A stretch of DNA of 37,223 nucleotides. Source: an uncultured Pelagibacteraceae bacterium. GTDB taxonomy: Bacteria; Pseudomonadota; Alphaproteobacteria; Pelagibacterales; Pelagibacteraceae. Shown piece by piece: positions 15,679 through 23,871 of the stretch; position 1 is the first letter of the stretch, and each line of letters opens with the position of its first letter. A program made the position numbers and the translations under genes. The DNA is taken from NCBI GenBank assembly GCA_902515625.1, contig CABXVD010000007.1, positions 1 through 37,223 on the forward strand. Direction: 5' to 3'. A model generated the notes under the pieces. It was not told the origin of the DNA, ran no database searches, and worked only from the letters and a program-made list of their open reading frames with translations.

Positions 15679-15719
15679 AAATACCCCCTAATATAATATA
15701 TATAGGGGGTATTTTTTTA
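15679..15719 (+). terminator. Strong hairpin terminator/attenuator between binding-protein and permease genes
   Basis: ATACCCCCTA (15681-15690) pairs perfectly with TAGGGGGTAT (15703-15712), extendable by two A-T pairs, over a 12-base loop and followed by a T-run. It is the strongest hairpin in the window. No promoter-sized space follows before the LivH-type gene at 15731, so downstream genes are probably reached by read-through. Confidence 0.9.
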
Positions 15720-15730
15720 TAGGATTCATT

Positions 15731-16624
15731 ATGGATTTCATGGTCTTCCAATATCCAATGATTTCTGTTCAAGCATGTTTGGACGGAATTTTACTTGGAA
15801 TTTTATTTGCATTGATTGCATATGGTATGGCACTTCAATGGGGAGTAATGAATATAATTAATATTGCTCAAGGAGATCTTGTTATTTTAGGAGGATACAT
15901 TGCTTATTTTATGTATCTTTACGGTATTCACCCTGCATGGGGAGTTATTGTGTCACCAATCATAATGTTTTTTGTAGGTATAGCAATTTACAAACTTGTA
16001 ATTAATAAAGTGGTTGATAGAGATTTGTTCATATCTATCTTAGCTACATTTGGAATAAGTATTCTTTTCATGCAATTAATGAACTTTGCATTTGGAGCTG
16101 ATGTTGTTCTTGCAAACTCAGATTATGGAACAACTATGTTATTTAATAATAACGTTGTGCTGCCAAATTCGAAAATATTTTCAGCATTTATAAGCATTGT
16201 ATTTGCAATTTGTTTAGTAATTTACATGAAAAAATCTAAGCTTGGTCGTGCAATCAGAGCAACAGCCCAAAATGCAAGAGCAGCAAAGATTTTAGGTGTT
16301 GATACAGAAAAAGTTTATGCAGCAACTTTTGGAATTAATGCAGCTCTTTGTGGTGTTGCTGGTGCTTTAATTTCAATTACTTTTACAATTCACCCTTATA
16401 TGGGTCTTCCATATACAATTAGATCTTTTATGATTGTTATTATCGCTGGATTAGGAAACCTACCTGGTGTTGCAATGTCAGGAATGGGCTTAGGTGTATT
16501 TGAAGAATTTGCAGATTACATACTTGGCACTGAATTTAGAATTGGATCAGTATTTTTATTGTTAGTTTTAATACTTGTTTATAGAAGATTTAAACTTTCA
16601 AGAAAAAGAGAATATTTAAAATGA
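15731..16624 (+). CDS. HAAT-family ABC transporter permease, LivH-type (importer 1)
   Basis: A 297-residue inner-membrane permease with about eight hydrophobic helices. It has the family hallmarks GMALQWGVMNIINIAQGD near residues 32-49, the cytoplasmic coupling motif KLGRAIRATAQNARAAKILGV near 164-185, and a glycine-rich last third (IVIIAGLGNLPGVAMSG). It pairs with the LivM-type permease at 17732 to form the channel. The gene has an AGGA ribosome site just after the terminator and its stop overlaps the esterase start (ATGA). Confidence 0.92.
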   Translation: MDFMVFQYPMISVQACLDGILLGILFALIAYGMALQWGVMNIINIAQGDLVILGGYIAYFMYLYGIHPAWGVIVSPIIMFFVGIAIYKLVINKVVDRDLFISILATFGISILFMQLMNFAFGADVVLANSDYGTTMLFNNNVVLPNSKIFSAFISIVFAICLVIYMKKSKLGRAIRATAQNARAAKILGVDTEKVYAATFGINAALCGVAGALISITFTIHPYMGLPYTIRSFMIVIIAGLGNLPGVAMSGMGLGVFEEFADYILGTEFRIGSVFLLLVLILVYRRFKLSRKREYLK

Positions 16625-17727
16625 TAAGAAAAATTATACTTTTAATTTTATTTTCAGTGTTTGTGTCATCGACAGTTCTTGCTTGTGAAGGTCGTGAAAT
16701 AAAGAAAAGTGGATTTTTATACTATAAGGACGGCAAAGGTAAATTTATTGAAGGTTATGACATTGAAAATCCTCAAGATAAAATAATTATGGTTTTTAAT
16801 CGTGGATCATGGCATGTAAAAAAAGGTTCTCGTTTTTGTATTCAAAAAAACAATAGTATGCAAAGTGTATTAGCCCAACTTTCAGGAACAATTATAGATG
16901 GTAAAGAATTAGTTGTTTGGATTAATATGGAATTATGGAAAGCTGGTCTTTATACACATGAAAACAAATGTGTAAAAGGGGAGCATATGTATAAGGGTAA
17001 AAAATTATATTTTACTCCACCATATTGGAAATGTATGTGGGGACCACCAACTTATATAAAAAAAGTAAAAACCTCTAAAGATGATATTTTACAAGTTCCA
17101 GAATATGTTAGTAATTTTCCCTTAAAAAATAGAGCAGCAATAAATAGTGCAATTGCGGATATATTTGTTGAAAAAGGAACACCAAGAAACCAACTTTTTA
17201 TTTCAGGCCATTCATGTGGGGGTATTGGAAGTTTGAGAATGGAGGCTGTGTTTCCAGAAGTTTATAATGCTGCAATTTCTCTTAATCCGAATTGTTGGGA
17301 TAATATTGATAATGATTTAATGAGAGAGTTTCAGTTAGATGAAATAAGAGGTGCAGAAAAATTAGACGCTTTAACTTTTCATGGAGAAATGGATGGAGCA
17401 AGTAGTTATTTAGGAATTTCAAGTTATATGAGGTGGATTGGAGATAAGCCTGGTGCTGAATGGGTTGAACTTCCAGTCCACAACAGTCCTAATGGAAAAG
17501 AATTTATAATTGATGGAGTAGAATGCAAAATAAAATATAGAATGAATAGTGGTTGGAAAATCAAACATAATTGGGATTACGGCCATAAATTGAAAGCTTG
17601 GACTATAGTAGATCCTAAAGAAAAAGCTGAAATGAAAAAAAAAGCTGCTGGACACAATATTGCATCTGATATGTGTTTTACACCTTATCTCGAGGACATC
17701 AAAAAATTTATAGCAAAAAAATTATAA
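16621..17727 (+). CDS. Secreted Cys-rich esterase / alpha-beta hydrolase inside the importer operon
   Basis: A 368-residue protein with a Sec signal peptide (cleavage near VLA-C; the Cys at about 21 also makes a lipoprotein possible). The nucleophile elbow is GHSCGG with Ser198. Candidate acid is in FHGEMDGASS (about 258-267) and candidate His in WDYGHKLKAW (about 321). About eight cysteines occur, including KCVKGE, WKCMWGPP, NPNCWDN, VECKIK and DMCFTP, fitting a disulfide-bonded periplasmic enzyme. It resembles PHB-depolymerase/feruloyl-esterase-like hydrolases in layout. It overlaps LivH by 4 bases and precedes LivM by 4, so it is a true operon member. Release of the transporter's ligand from an ester or amide in the periplasm is an inference from position. 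Confidence 0.75.
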   Translation: MIRKIILLILFSVFVSSTVLACEGREIKKSGFLYYKDGKGKFIEGYDIENPQDKIIMVFNRGSWHVKKGSRFCIQKNNSMQSVLAQLSGTIIDGKELVVWINMELWKAGLYTHENKCVKGEHMYKGKKLYFTPPYWKCMWGPPTYIKKVKTSKDDILQVPEYVSNFPLKNRAAINSAIADIFVEKGTPRNQLFISGHSCGGIGSLRMEAVFPEVYNAAISLNPNCWDNIDNDLMREFQLDEIRGAEKLDALTFHGEMDGASSYLGISSYMRWIGDKPGAEWVELPVHNSPNGKEFIIDGVECKIKYRMNSGWKIKHNWDYGHKLKAWTIVDPKEKAEMKKKAAGHNIASDMCFTPYLEDIKKFIAKKL

Positions 17728-17731
17728 TATT

Positions 17732-18784
17732 ATGAATAAAAAAAATTTAATCTTATATATTGGAATATTAATTTTTGGTGTAGCTGCTCCATTTATATTT
17801 CCAGCTTTTAAAGTACAGTTATCTATTCTTTGTGTATTAATTGTTCTTGCTACAACTTGGAATATTCAAGGTGGTGAAATGGGGTATAACTCATTTGGAA
17901 ATATACTCTTTTATGGCCTCGGTATGTATTTATGTGCCTCTGTCCAGGTTGGTATGTTTTTCCCACTAGCTGAATGGACTGAAAGTGGTGGTGAAAAAAC
18001 ATTTGTACATACTCCTGCACAATTTTTTCAAGGGATGGCTGTTGGGCTAATAGTTGCTGCAGTGGTACCAACAATTGTAGCAGGTTTAATTGGATATTCT
18101 ATTTTAGGACTTAGAGGGCATTATTTTGCCATTTGCACATTAGGTTTGGGTGTTGCAGCAGGTGAGATTTCTGGAGGAATTGAAATCATTGGAGCTGGAC
18201 AAGGTTTCACAACTCCACCTTTTCCTGATGTAGGAAGTTTAGAATCACGAGGTGAATTTTTTTATTTTCTAAGCTTTTTTGTTTTAATACTTACTTTCAT
18301 AGCTGTCAGAGGAATTTACACAACTAGATTTAAGTTAATATTAAATGCAATAAGGGATAATGAAGATAAGGCTGAGGCTATGGGAATTCAAACGATGAAG
18401 TACAAAATAGTTGGTTGGATGATATCAGCTTTCTTTTGTGGTCTTGCTGGAGGAATCATGGGAGGCTTAGTTGGATATATTGACTCAACAGATGTTGCTT
18501 TTGATGGAAGAGAGATGGGAGTTTTTATGGTTTTAATGGCAATCTTAGGAGGAAAAGGAACTCTTTGGGGACCAATTATTGGTGCAACAGTTTTTCATAT
18601 TTTTAAAGAGGGTTTTTGGACTTTCTTCTTAGGTTGGCAATATGTTGCACTTGGAGTGTTAATCGTTGTGATAGTTATTTATTTCCCAGAGGGAATAATG
18701 GGTTGGTTAAGAGAAAAATATCCTGAAAGATTTGGTGAAGTTGTAGATGAAAAAGATCGTAAGGCTCAGGTGGAACTTAAATGA
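17732..18784 (+). CDS. HAAT-family ABC transporter permease, LivM-type (importer 1)
   Basis: A 350-residue permease with the LivM features: an N-terminal pair of helices, WNIQGGEMGYNSFGNILFYGLGMYL near residues 44-68, LRGHYFAICTLGLGVAAGEI near 127-146, and the ATPase-coupling segment LNAIRDNEDKAEAMGIQTMKYK near 204-225. A glycine-rich late helix (AILGGKGTLWGPIIGA) follows. It works with the LivH-type partner and the two ATPases directly downstream. Its stop overlaps the LivG start by 4 bases. Confidence 0.93.
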   Translation: MNKKNLILYIGILIFGVAAPFIFPAFKVQLSILCVLIVLATTWNIQGGEMGYNSFGNILFYGLGMYLCASVQVGMFFPLAEWTESGGEKTFVHTPAQFFQGMAVGLIVAAVVPTIVAGLIGYSILGLRGHYFAICTLGLGVAAGEISGGIEIIGAGQGFTTPPFPDVGSLESRGEFFYFLSFFVLILTFIAVRGIYTTRFKLILNAIRDNEDKAEAMGIQTMKYKIVGWMISAFFCGLAGGIMGGLVGYIDSTDVAFDGREMGVFMVLMAILGGKGTLWGPIIGATVFHIFKEGFWTFFLGWQYVALGVLIVVIVIYFPEGIMGWLREKYPERFGEVVDEKDRKAQVELK

Positions 18785-19521
18785 GTATTCTAGAAGTTAG
18801 CAATGTAAGTAAATCATTTGGTGGCGTAAAAGCTAATGTTGATATTTCAATGAATGTTGAAAAAGGCAGAATAGTTGGATTAATTGGGCCTAATGGATCT
18901 GGTAAAACAACATTATTTAATTCGATAGTTGGAACATATCCAATTGATAATGGTTCAATTAAGTTTAATGATAAAGAGGTTTCAGAACTACCGGTGCCAG
19001 TTATTGCAAAACTTGGATTGTTAAGAACTTTTCAACAAACTCGAATTTATGGAAAATTAAATTGTGTAGAAAATATGCTCATTAGTCATAAAGGGAGCGA
19101 CGAAAGTTTAATGAAGATCTTTTCTACAATTCCTAAAGAACTGACAGAAAAGGCAGAAAATTTATTAAATTTTGTAGGCTTATTTCAAAAAAGAAATTTG
19201 AGAGCAGGGGATTTATCATTTGGGCAACAAAAATTATTAGAATTAGCTATGGCACTAATGAATGAGCCAGAAATGCTATTATTAGATGAGCCAACAGCTG
19301 GAATTAATCCAACATTGATTAATGGAATTATAGATAGGTTAATTAAAGTAAACCAAGATTTTGGAATTACTCTTTTAGTTATTGAACACAACATGAGAGT
19401 AATCATGCAGCTAGCTGAAAATATTTTCTGCTTAGCGCATGGTAAAATGTTAGCCAATGGATCACCTGATGAAATTAAAAATGATAAACGTGTAATAGAC
19501 GCGTATTTAGGAGCTCAATAA
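18781..19521 (+). CDS. HAAT-family ABC transporter ATPase, LivG-type (importer 1)
   Basis: A 246-residue ATPase with Walker A GPNGSGKT (Gly36-Thr43), a Q-loop at LLRTFQQTRI, signature LSFGQQKLLEL, Walker B MLLLDEPTAGINP and the switch His in LVIEHNM. The signature has Phe in place of the second Gly/Ser-Gly usually seen (LSGGQ), a tolerated variant in LivG-type proteins. It energises importer 1 together with the LivF-type ATPase, whose start overlaps its stop (TAATG). Confidence 0.94.
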   Translation: MSILEVSNVSKSFGGVKANVDISMNVEKGRIVGLIGPNGSGKTTLFNSIVGTYPIDNGSIKFNDKEVSELPVPVIAKLGLLRTFQQTRIYGKLNCVENMLISHKGSDESLMKIFSTIPKELTEKAENLLNFVGLFQKRNLRAGDLSFGQQKLLELAMALMNEPEMLLLDEPTAGINPTLINGIIDRLIKVNQDFGITLLVIEHNMRVIMQLAENIFCLAHGKMLANGSPDEIKNDKRVIDAYLGAQ

Positions 19522-20306
19522 TGTCCAATCAATATGAAGTATTAGGAAAAGCTCCCAGCCCAGAAGATTTAAAAAAATTATCACCAAATGAAATACATTT
19601 AACTATTAAAGGTTTAAATGCTGGATATGGAAAAATGGAAATTTTGCATAATTTTGATTTGTTTGTGAACAAGGCACAGTCCTTATGTTTGATAGGTCCA
19701 AATGGTGCAGGAAAATCTACAATTTTGCATTCTATTTATGGATTTACAAATATTTTTTCAGGCCAAATAGAAATTGATGGTAAAGAAATTACAAATTTAA
19801 CACCAGCAGAAAAATTAAAATCTGTGGGAATAGCTTATATACTTCAAGACAATTCAGTATTTCCTGACATGACAGTTGAGGAGAATTTATTAATGGGTGG
19901 ATACATCAAAGAAAATACTGATGAGTCATATCAAGAAGCTGAGAGAATTTTTGAAAAATACGAAAGATTAAGAAATAGAAGAAATCAGCCTGCAAAAGTT
20001 TTGTCAGGAGGAGAGAGAAGATTGTTAGAAATTTCTAGAGCCCTTGTGATGAAACCATCAGTTTTATTAGTTGACGAACCATCGATTGGATTAGAACCAA
20101 GATATATTGATATGGTTTTTGAAATTTTAAGAGATCTTCAGGAAAACGAAAAAAAAACAATCATTCTTGTTGAACAAAATGCTAAAAAAGGATTAGAATT
20201 TGCAGATATAGGATACGTCTTAGTATCTGGTGAAACTGCTATAGCTGGCAAAGGAGATGATTTACTTAAAAATCCTGATGTTGGTCGACTATTCCTTGGT
20301 GGCTAA
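19521..20306 (+). CDS. HAAT-family ABC transporter ATPase, LivF-type (importer 1)
   Basis: A 261-residue ATPase with Walker A GPNGAGKST near residues 58-66, Q-loop YILQDNSVFPDMTVEENL, signature LSGGERRLLEI, Walker B VLLVDEPSIGLEP and the H-loop position occupied by Gln (LVEQNAKKG), as is normal for LivF. It carries an extra N-terminal stretch of about 25 residues (YEVLGKAPSPEDLKKLSP) before the first beta strand, not usual in LivF. Its stop overlaps the AzlC start, linking export genes to the importer operon. Confidence 0.93.
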   Translation: MSNQYEVLGKAPSPEDLKKLSPNEIHLTIKGLNAGYGKMEILHNFDLFVNKAQSLCLIGPNGAGKSTILHSIYGFTNIFSGQIEIDGKEITNLTPAEKLKSVGIAYILQDNSVFPDMTVEENLLMGGYIKENTDESYQEAERIFEKYERLRNRRNQPAKVLSGGERRLLEISRALVMKPSVLLVDEPSIGLEPRYIDMVFEILRDLQENEKKTIILVEQNAKKGLEFADIGYVLVSGETAIAGKGDDLLKNPDVGRLFLGG

Positions 20307-21010
20307 TGATTAATAGGCAGTTTTTCTTTAAGGGATATAAATCAATTTTCGCACCCGATAGTCCTGCAATAGCTTTAGGATGCTGTTTCATTGCAATAGG
20401 AGCTTTACTTAAAAATTTAGGTTTTAACATTCAAGAAAGTATTTTTTCTACTATGTTAACCTATGCTTTGCCAGGTTCATTAGTAATGGCGGAGTCATTA
20501 TTAGTAGGAGCATCATTACTAAATATTTTTTTAGCAGTTTGGTTTGTTAATGCGAGACTTTATCCAATGGCAGTTTCTTTGTTTCCACTAATGATGCATA
20601 AAAATCAACCTAAATGGAAATACTACTTTTCATGTCATTTCATTGCTGTGTCTGCTTGGTTGATAATGAAAAGTAACTATAAGACAGTTCCTAAAAAACA
20701 AAGAATTGATTTTTGGATTGGTATTGGTAGCGCAACTTGGAGCGTAGCAGTTTTAGGTACTTTTATAGGTTTTTATTTTTCAGAATATTTAAATAAAGAT
20801 ATGATGATGGGATTAGCTATTTTAAATCCAGTTTATTTTTTATGCATGATGGTGGGAGCCTCAAAAACAATACAAATTACATTGTCAGTTATACTTGGGA
20901 CAATATTAGGACCAATTTTTTATTTTCTATCACCAGAATGGTCTATTTTACTTGGAGGCATAATTGGTGGAACAATTGCATACTTCATAGGAGAACTAAA
21001 TGTCAGTTAG
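20306..21010 (+). CDS. azlC: AzlC-family membrane protein (branched-chain amino acid exporter large subunit type)
   Basis: A 234-residue inner-membrane protein with the AzlC motif set: PAIALGCCFIAIGALLKNLGF near residues 21-41, LPGSLVMAESLLVGAS near 55-70 and VNARLYPMAVSLFPL near 81-95. AzlC works with a small AzlD partner, encoded next with an 11-base overlap. In Bacillus, AzlCD confers export of branched-chain amino-acid analogues; here the substrate may be related to that of the adjoining importers (inference). Coupling to LivF by TAATG indicates one operon. Confidence 0.9.
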   Translation: MINRQFFFKGYKSIFAPDSPAIALGCCFIAIGALLKNLGFNIQESIFSTMLTYALPGSLVMAESLLVGASLLNIFLAVWFVNARLYPMAVSLFPLMMHKNQPKWKYYFSCHFIAVSAWLIMKSNYKTVPKKQRIDFWIGIGSATWSVAVLGTFIGFYFSEYLNKDMMMGLAILNPVYFLCMMVGASKTIQITLSVILGTILGPIFYFLSPEWSILLGGIIGGTIAYFIGELNVS

Positions 21011-21323
21011 TATTTTTTATGCAATTTTAGTTACTTCATTAGCAACCTTTATTTCAAGATTGCTTGGAGCTATAAGTTCACAAGGTATTAAGGAGACTTC
21101 AAAATTATTTAAATGGTTTAATTGTTTAGCCTATGCAACTTTAGCAGCACTAATTGCAAGAACAATTATTTTTCCTGCTGGTGTTCTTATTGACGCAAGT
21201 TATTTAAGTAGAATAATTGTTGTCGTATTGTCATTAGTTGTATTCTTTGTGTCTAAACAAAATTATGTTTATCCCACAGTTTTTTCTGCCCTATGTATGG
21301 CAGCCATTAACAATTATTTTTAA
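21000..21323 (+). CDS. azlD: AzlD-family membrane protein (exporter small subunit type)
   Basis: A 107-residue protein with about four hydrophobic segments, starting FYAILVTSLATFISRLLGAI and containing LAYATLAALIARTIIFPAG, typical of AzlD. It overlaps azlC by 11 bases and completes the two-subunit exporter. A 40-base gap follows before the glutarate hydroxylase-type gene, with no clear terminator. Confidence 0.88.
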   Translation: MSVSIFYAILVTSLATFISRLLGAISSQGIKETSKLFKWFNCLAYATLAALIARTIIFPAGVLIDASYLSRIIVVVLSLVVFFVSKQNYVYPTVFSALCMAAINNYF

Positions 21324-21363
21324 TTCAAATTGATTTATTATTTAAGTTAATTTAAAATTTAGT

Positions 21364-22275
21364 ATGGAAAAAATTGAGGGCTTAGAAGTTCAAAATCATA
21401 AAGACTCTAGTAGAATACTAAATATTCAATTAGATGATGATATTGTAAAAAAATTAATTTTTCCTTTTAACAAATTTGATCTTACTGCGCTAGAACTTAA
21501 ACCGTTTACTAGATTTACAATTGCGAAAAGTCTTGATGATTTAACTAACAATAAACTAAGTAAGTTAATCAATTCGATACTCCGAGATAGATCAACCGGT
21601 TGCTTTATTATTGGTCCTAAAAATATTTCAACAAAAACTAATGATAAATTTTTAGTAAAATTGTCAACTGCTATAGCTCACCTTATTGGAATTCCAAATC
21701 ATGATTCAATGGCAGGAAAATACTATGCTAGATTTCATGTAAAGCATGAAGATGCTAGTGACTCTTATTTGAGAAAAGCTTACAGAAATATGGATTTGCA
21801 CACAGATGGAACATATGTAAAAGAAGTTACAGATTGGTTAGTTATGACTAAACTAGAGGAGCAAAATGTACAAGGTGGTGAAACTGCAATGTTACATTTA
21901 GATGATTGGGAGCATTGTGATGATTTATCCAATGATCCTGTTGGTCAACAAGATTTTATTTGGGGGTCTCCTAAGAGTAAAAATATTGATTATAAGGTAG
22001 AGCATCCAGTTTTTTCTTTTGATAAAGAAGGAAGACCTAAAATTTCATACATAGATCAGTTTCCAGAACCTAAAAACATGGAACAGGGAAATTTTTTACA
22101 AAAATTATCTGACGCCTTAGAGGAAAGTAAAAATAAAATAATTACTAAATTACCAGTCGGTCATTCTGTTATAGCTAATAATTATTTCTGGCTTCATGGA
22201 CGAAAACCCTTCAAAGAAAATAAAGAATTAAGCAGGGAATTGTTGAGAATTAGAGGCTCTTTTTTTGTTAATTAA
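21364..22275 (+). CDS. glaH: Glutarate 2-hydroxylase-type Fe(II)/2-oxoglutarate dioxygenase (GlaH/CsiD)
   Basis: A 303-residue CsiD-family oxygenase. Iron ligands are His146 and Asp148 (LHTDGTY) and His278 (FWLHGR); the 2-oxoglutarate-binding Arg is Arg295 or Arg297 in LLRIRG. Long stretches match E. coli CsiD by recall: GKYYARF, SDSYLRKAYR, LHLDDWEH, YIDQF and PVGHSVIANN. The E. coli enzyme converts glutarate to L-2-hydroxyglutarate in lysine degradation, with LhgO and GabDT next to it. None of these is in this window; the neighbours are importers, AzlCD and a ProC-like reductase. The substrate could therefore be glutarate or a similar carboxylate brought in by an importer (inference). Confidence 0.9.
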   Translation: MEKIEGLEVQNHKDSSRILNIQLDDDIVKKLIFPFNKFDLTALELKPFTRFTIAKSLDDLTNNKLSKLINSILRDRSTGCFIIGPKNISTKTNDKFLVKLSTAIAHLIGIPNHDSMAGKYYARFHVKHEDASDSYLRKAYRNMDLHTDGTYVKEVTDWLVMTKLEEQNVQGGETAMLHLDDWEHCDDLSNDPVGQQDFIWGSPKSKNIDYKVEHPVFSFDKEGRPKISYIDQFPEPKNMEQGNFLQKLSDALEESKNKIITKLPVGHSVIANNYFWLHGRKPFKENKELSRELLRIRGSFFVN

Positions 22276-22309
22276 TTCAATATAATCAATATAAAGTAAT
22301 CAAAACTTT

Positions 22310-23077
22310 ATGAATTTAGGATTTATTGGCACTGGCAAAATAGCGTCTTCAGTAATTACTGGAATTTGTACTTCTAAAATTTCCTTTAAGAAAATAATAA
22401 TTTCTCCAAGAAATACAAAAATAGCTAAGGCTTTAAAGGCAAAATTTAAGAAAATTACCATAGCTAAAACCAATCAACAAATTGTAGACCAATCAGATTG
22501 GGTTTTCTTATCAGTTACCCCAAGCGTGGGTGAAAAAATTATTAAAAACTTAAAATTCAAGTCCAAACAGACAGTAATAAGTTTTATTTCTACGATTACA
22601 TTATCACAATTAAAAAAAACTATAAAAGTTAAAGCTAAAATAGTTAGAGCAATACCTTTACCACCAATTTCCTTAAAGAAAGGACCAGTACCTGTTTGCC
22701 CTCCAAATATTAAAGTTAAGAAGTTTTTTAATAATTTAGGAACAACTGTTGAAATTAAAAAAGAGAAATCTTCAATTAACTTTTGGACAACTTCTGGCAT
22801 GATGGCTCCGTTTTATGAATTATTGAGAGTAATGACTGATTGGTTAGTTAAAAGAGGTGTAAAGAGAGATAATGCTCAAAAATATATTACGTCGTTATTT
22901 TTAGCCTTATCTGAAGATGCAGTTAAAAATTCAAAAGAAAATTTAAAGTTTTTGGTTAAAGAGTCCCAAACTCCAAAAGGTTTAAACGAGCAAGGTGTTA
23001 AAGAGTTATCAAAAGCTGGATTTTATAAATCACTTGAAAAAACTTTAAATAGCATTCATCGAAGATTAAATAAATAG
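22310..23077 (+). CDS. Divergent pyrroline-5-carboxylate-reductase-like (ProC-family) oxidoreductase
   Basis: A 255-residue NAD(P)-binding protein with FIGTGKIASSVITG at the N-terminus and LSVTPSVGEKII in place of the ProC LAVKPQ-type segment. RAIPLPPISLKKGPVPVCP corresponds to the ProC RxMPNxP region. The C-terminal dimerisation helix region that in ProC carries a PGGTT-type motif reads ESQTPKGLNEQGVKEL here, and the active-site segment RAMPNTP is altered. This makes a strict proline-biosynthesis role doubtful; a related imine or oxoacid reductase is possible. A 7-base inverted repeat, ATAAAGT (22291-22297) with ACTTTAT (22305-22311), covers the first bases of the start codon. It ends 5 bases before the next ABC operon. 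Confidence 0.72.
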   Translation: MNLGFIGTGKIASSVITGICTSKISFKKIIISPRNTKIAKALKAKFKKITIAKTNQQIVDQSDWVFLSVTPSVGEKIIKNLKFKSKQTVISFISTITLSQLKKTIKVKAKIVRAIPLPPISLKKGPVPVCPPNIKVKKFFNNLGTTVEIKKEKSSINFWTTSGMMAPFYELLRVMTDWLVKRGVKRDNAQKYITSLFLALSEDAVKNSKENLKFLVKESQTPKGLNEQGVKELSKAGFYKSLEKTLNSIHRRLNK

Positions 23078-23082
23078 ACTGA

Positions 23083-23871
23083 ATGTCAGAAAATATTTTA
23101 GAAATTAAAAATTTATCAAAATATTTTGGTGGATTAGCTGCTGTTTCTGATTGCTCTTTAAAAGTTTCAAGAGGTACTATTACAGGAATTATTGGACCTA
23201 ATGGATCTGGTAAGACAACATTATTTAATTTGATTGCAGGAAATTTAAAGTCCTCAGGTGGTGAAGTAATTTTTGATAATGAAAATATAACAGATGTCCC
23301 TTCATTTGAATTATTTTCTAAAGGATTATTAAGAACTTTTCAAATAGCACATGAATTTTCTAATCTATCAGTATTAGAAAATTTAATGATGGTACCTGGT
23401 AACCAGTCTGGAGAAAAGCTTATGACAGCATTATTAAAACCAAGTTTAGTTTCTGAAGAGGAAGAATTGGTAAAAGAAAAAGCTAAAGAGGTTGTTGATT
23501 TTCTTAATCTTGGTCATTTATCGAATGAGTTAGCTGGTAATTTATCTGGAGGACAGAAAAAACTTTTAGAGCTTGGAAGAACAATGATGGTGGATGCTAA
23601 ATTAGTGCTTCTTGATGAGGTAGGTGCAGGAGTTAACCGAACACTTTTAAAAGATCTGGGAAGTGCAATAGAAAAATTGAATAAAGAAAAAGGATATACT
23701 TTTTGTATGATTGAACATGATATGGATTTTATTGGAAGATTATGTGACCCTGTAATTGTAATGGCTGAAGGTTCAGTTTTATTCGAAGGATCTGTGGAAG
23801 ATGCAAAAAAAGATGAAAAAGTTATAGAGAGTTATCTTGGAAGAGGATCTAAAATTAAGGATCATAACTAA
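23083..23871 (+). CDS. HAAT-family ABC transporter ATPase, LivG-type (importer 2)
   Basis: A 262-residue ATPase with Walker A GPNGSGKT near residues 38-45, Q-loop LLRTFQIAHEFSNLSVLENL, signature LSGGQKKLLEL, Walker B LVLLDEVGAGVN and switch His in MIEHDM. The D-loop neighbourhood reads DEVGAG in place of the usual DEPTAG. It is a distinct paralogue of the importer 1 LivG rather than a recent copy. Order in this operon is ATPases first, then permeases, the reverse of importer 1. Its stop overlaps the LivF start (TAATG). Confidence 0.93.
   Translation: MSENILEIKNLSKYFGGLAAVSDCSLKVSRGTITGIIGPNGSGKTTLFNLIAGNLKSSGGEVIFDNENITDVPSFELFSKGLLRTFQIAHEFSNLSVLENLMMVPGNQSGEKLMTALLKPSLVSEEEELVKEKAKEVVDFLNLGHLSNELAGNLSGGQKKLLELGRTMMVDAKLVLLDEVGAGVNRTLLKDLGSAIEKLNKEKGYTFCMIEHDMDFIGRLCDPVIVMAEGSVLFEGSVEDAKKDEKVIESYLGRGSKIKDHN

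Noticed and set aside
14430-19521. Naming importer 1 as a urea (Urt) transporter
   Set aside because: The binding protein and permeases fit the broad Liv/Urt/amide family, but no urease or amidase gene is adjacent and no diagnostic residue could be checked.
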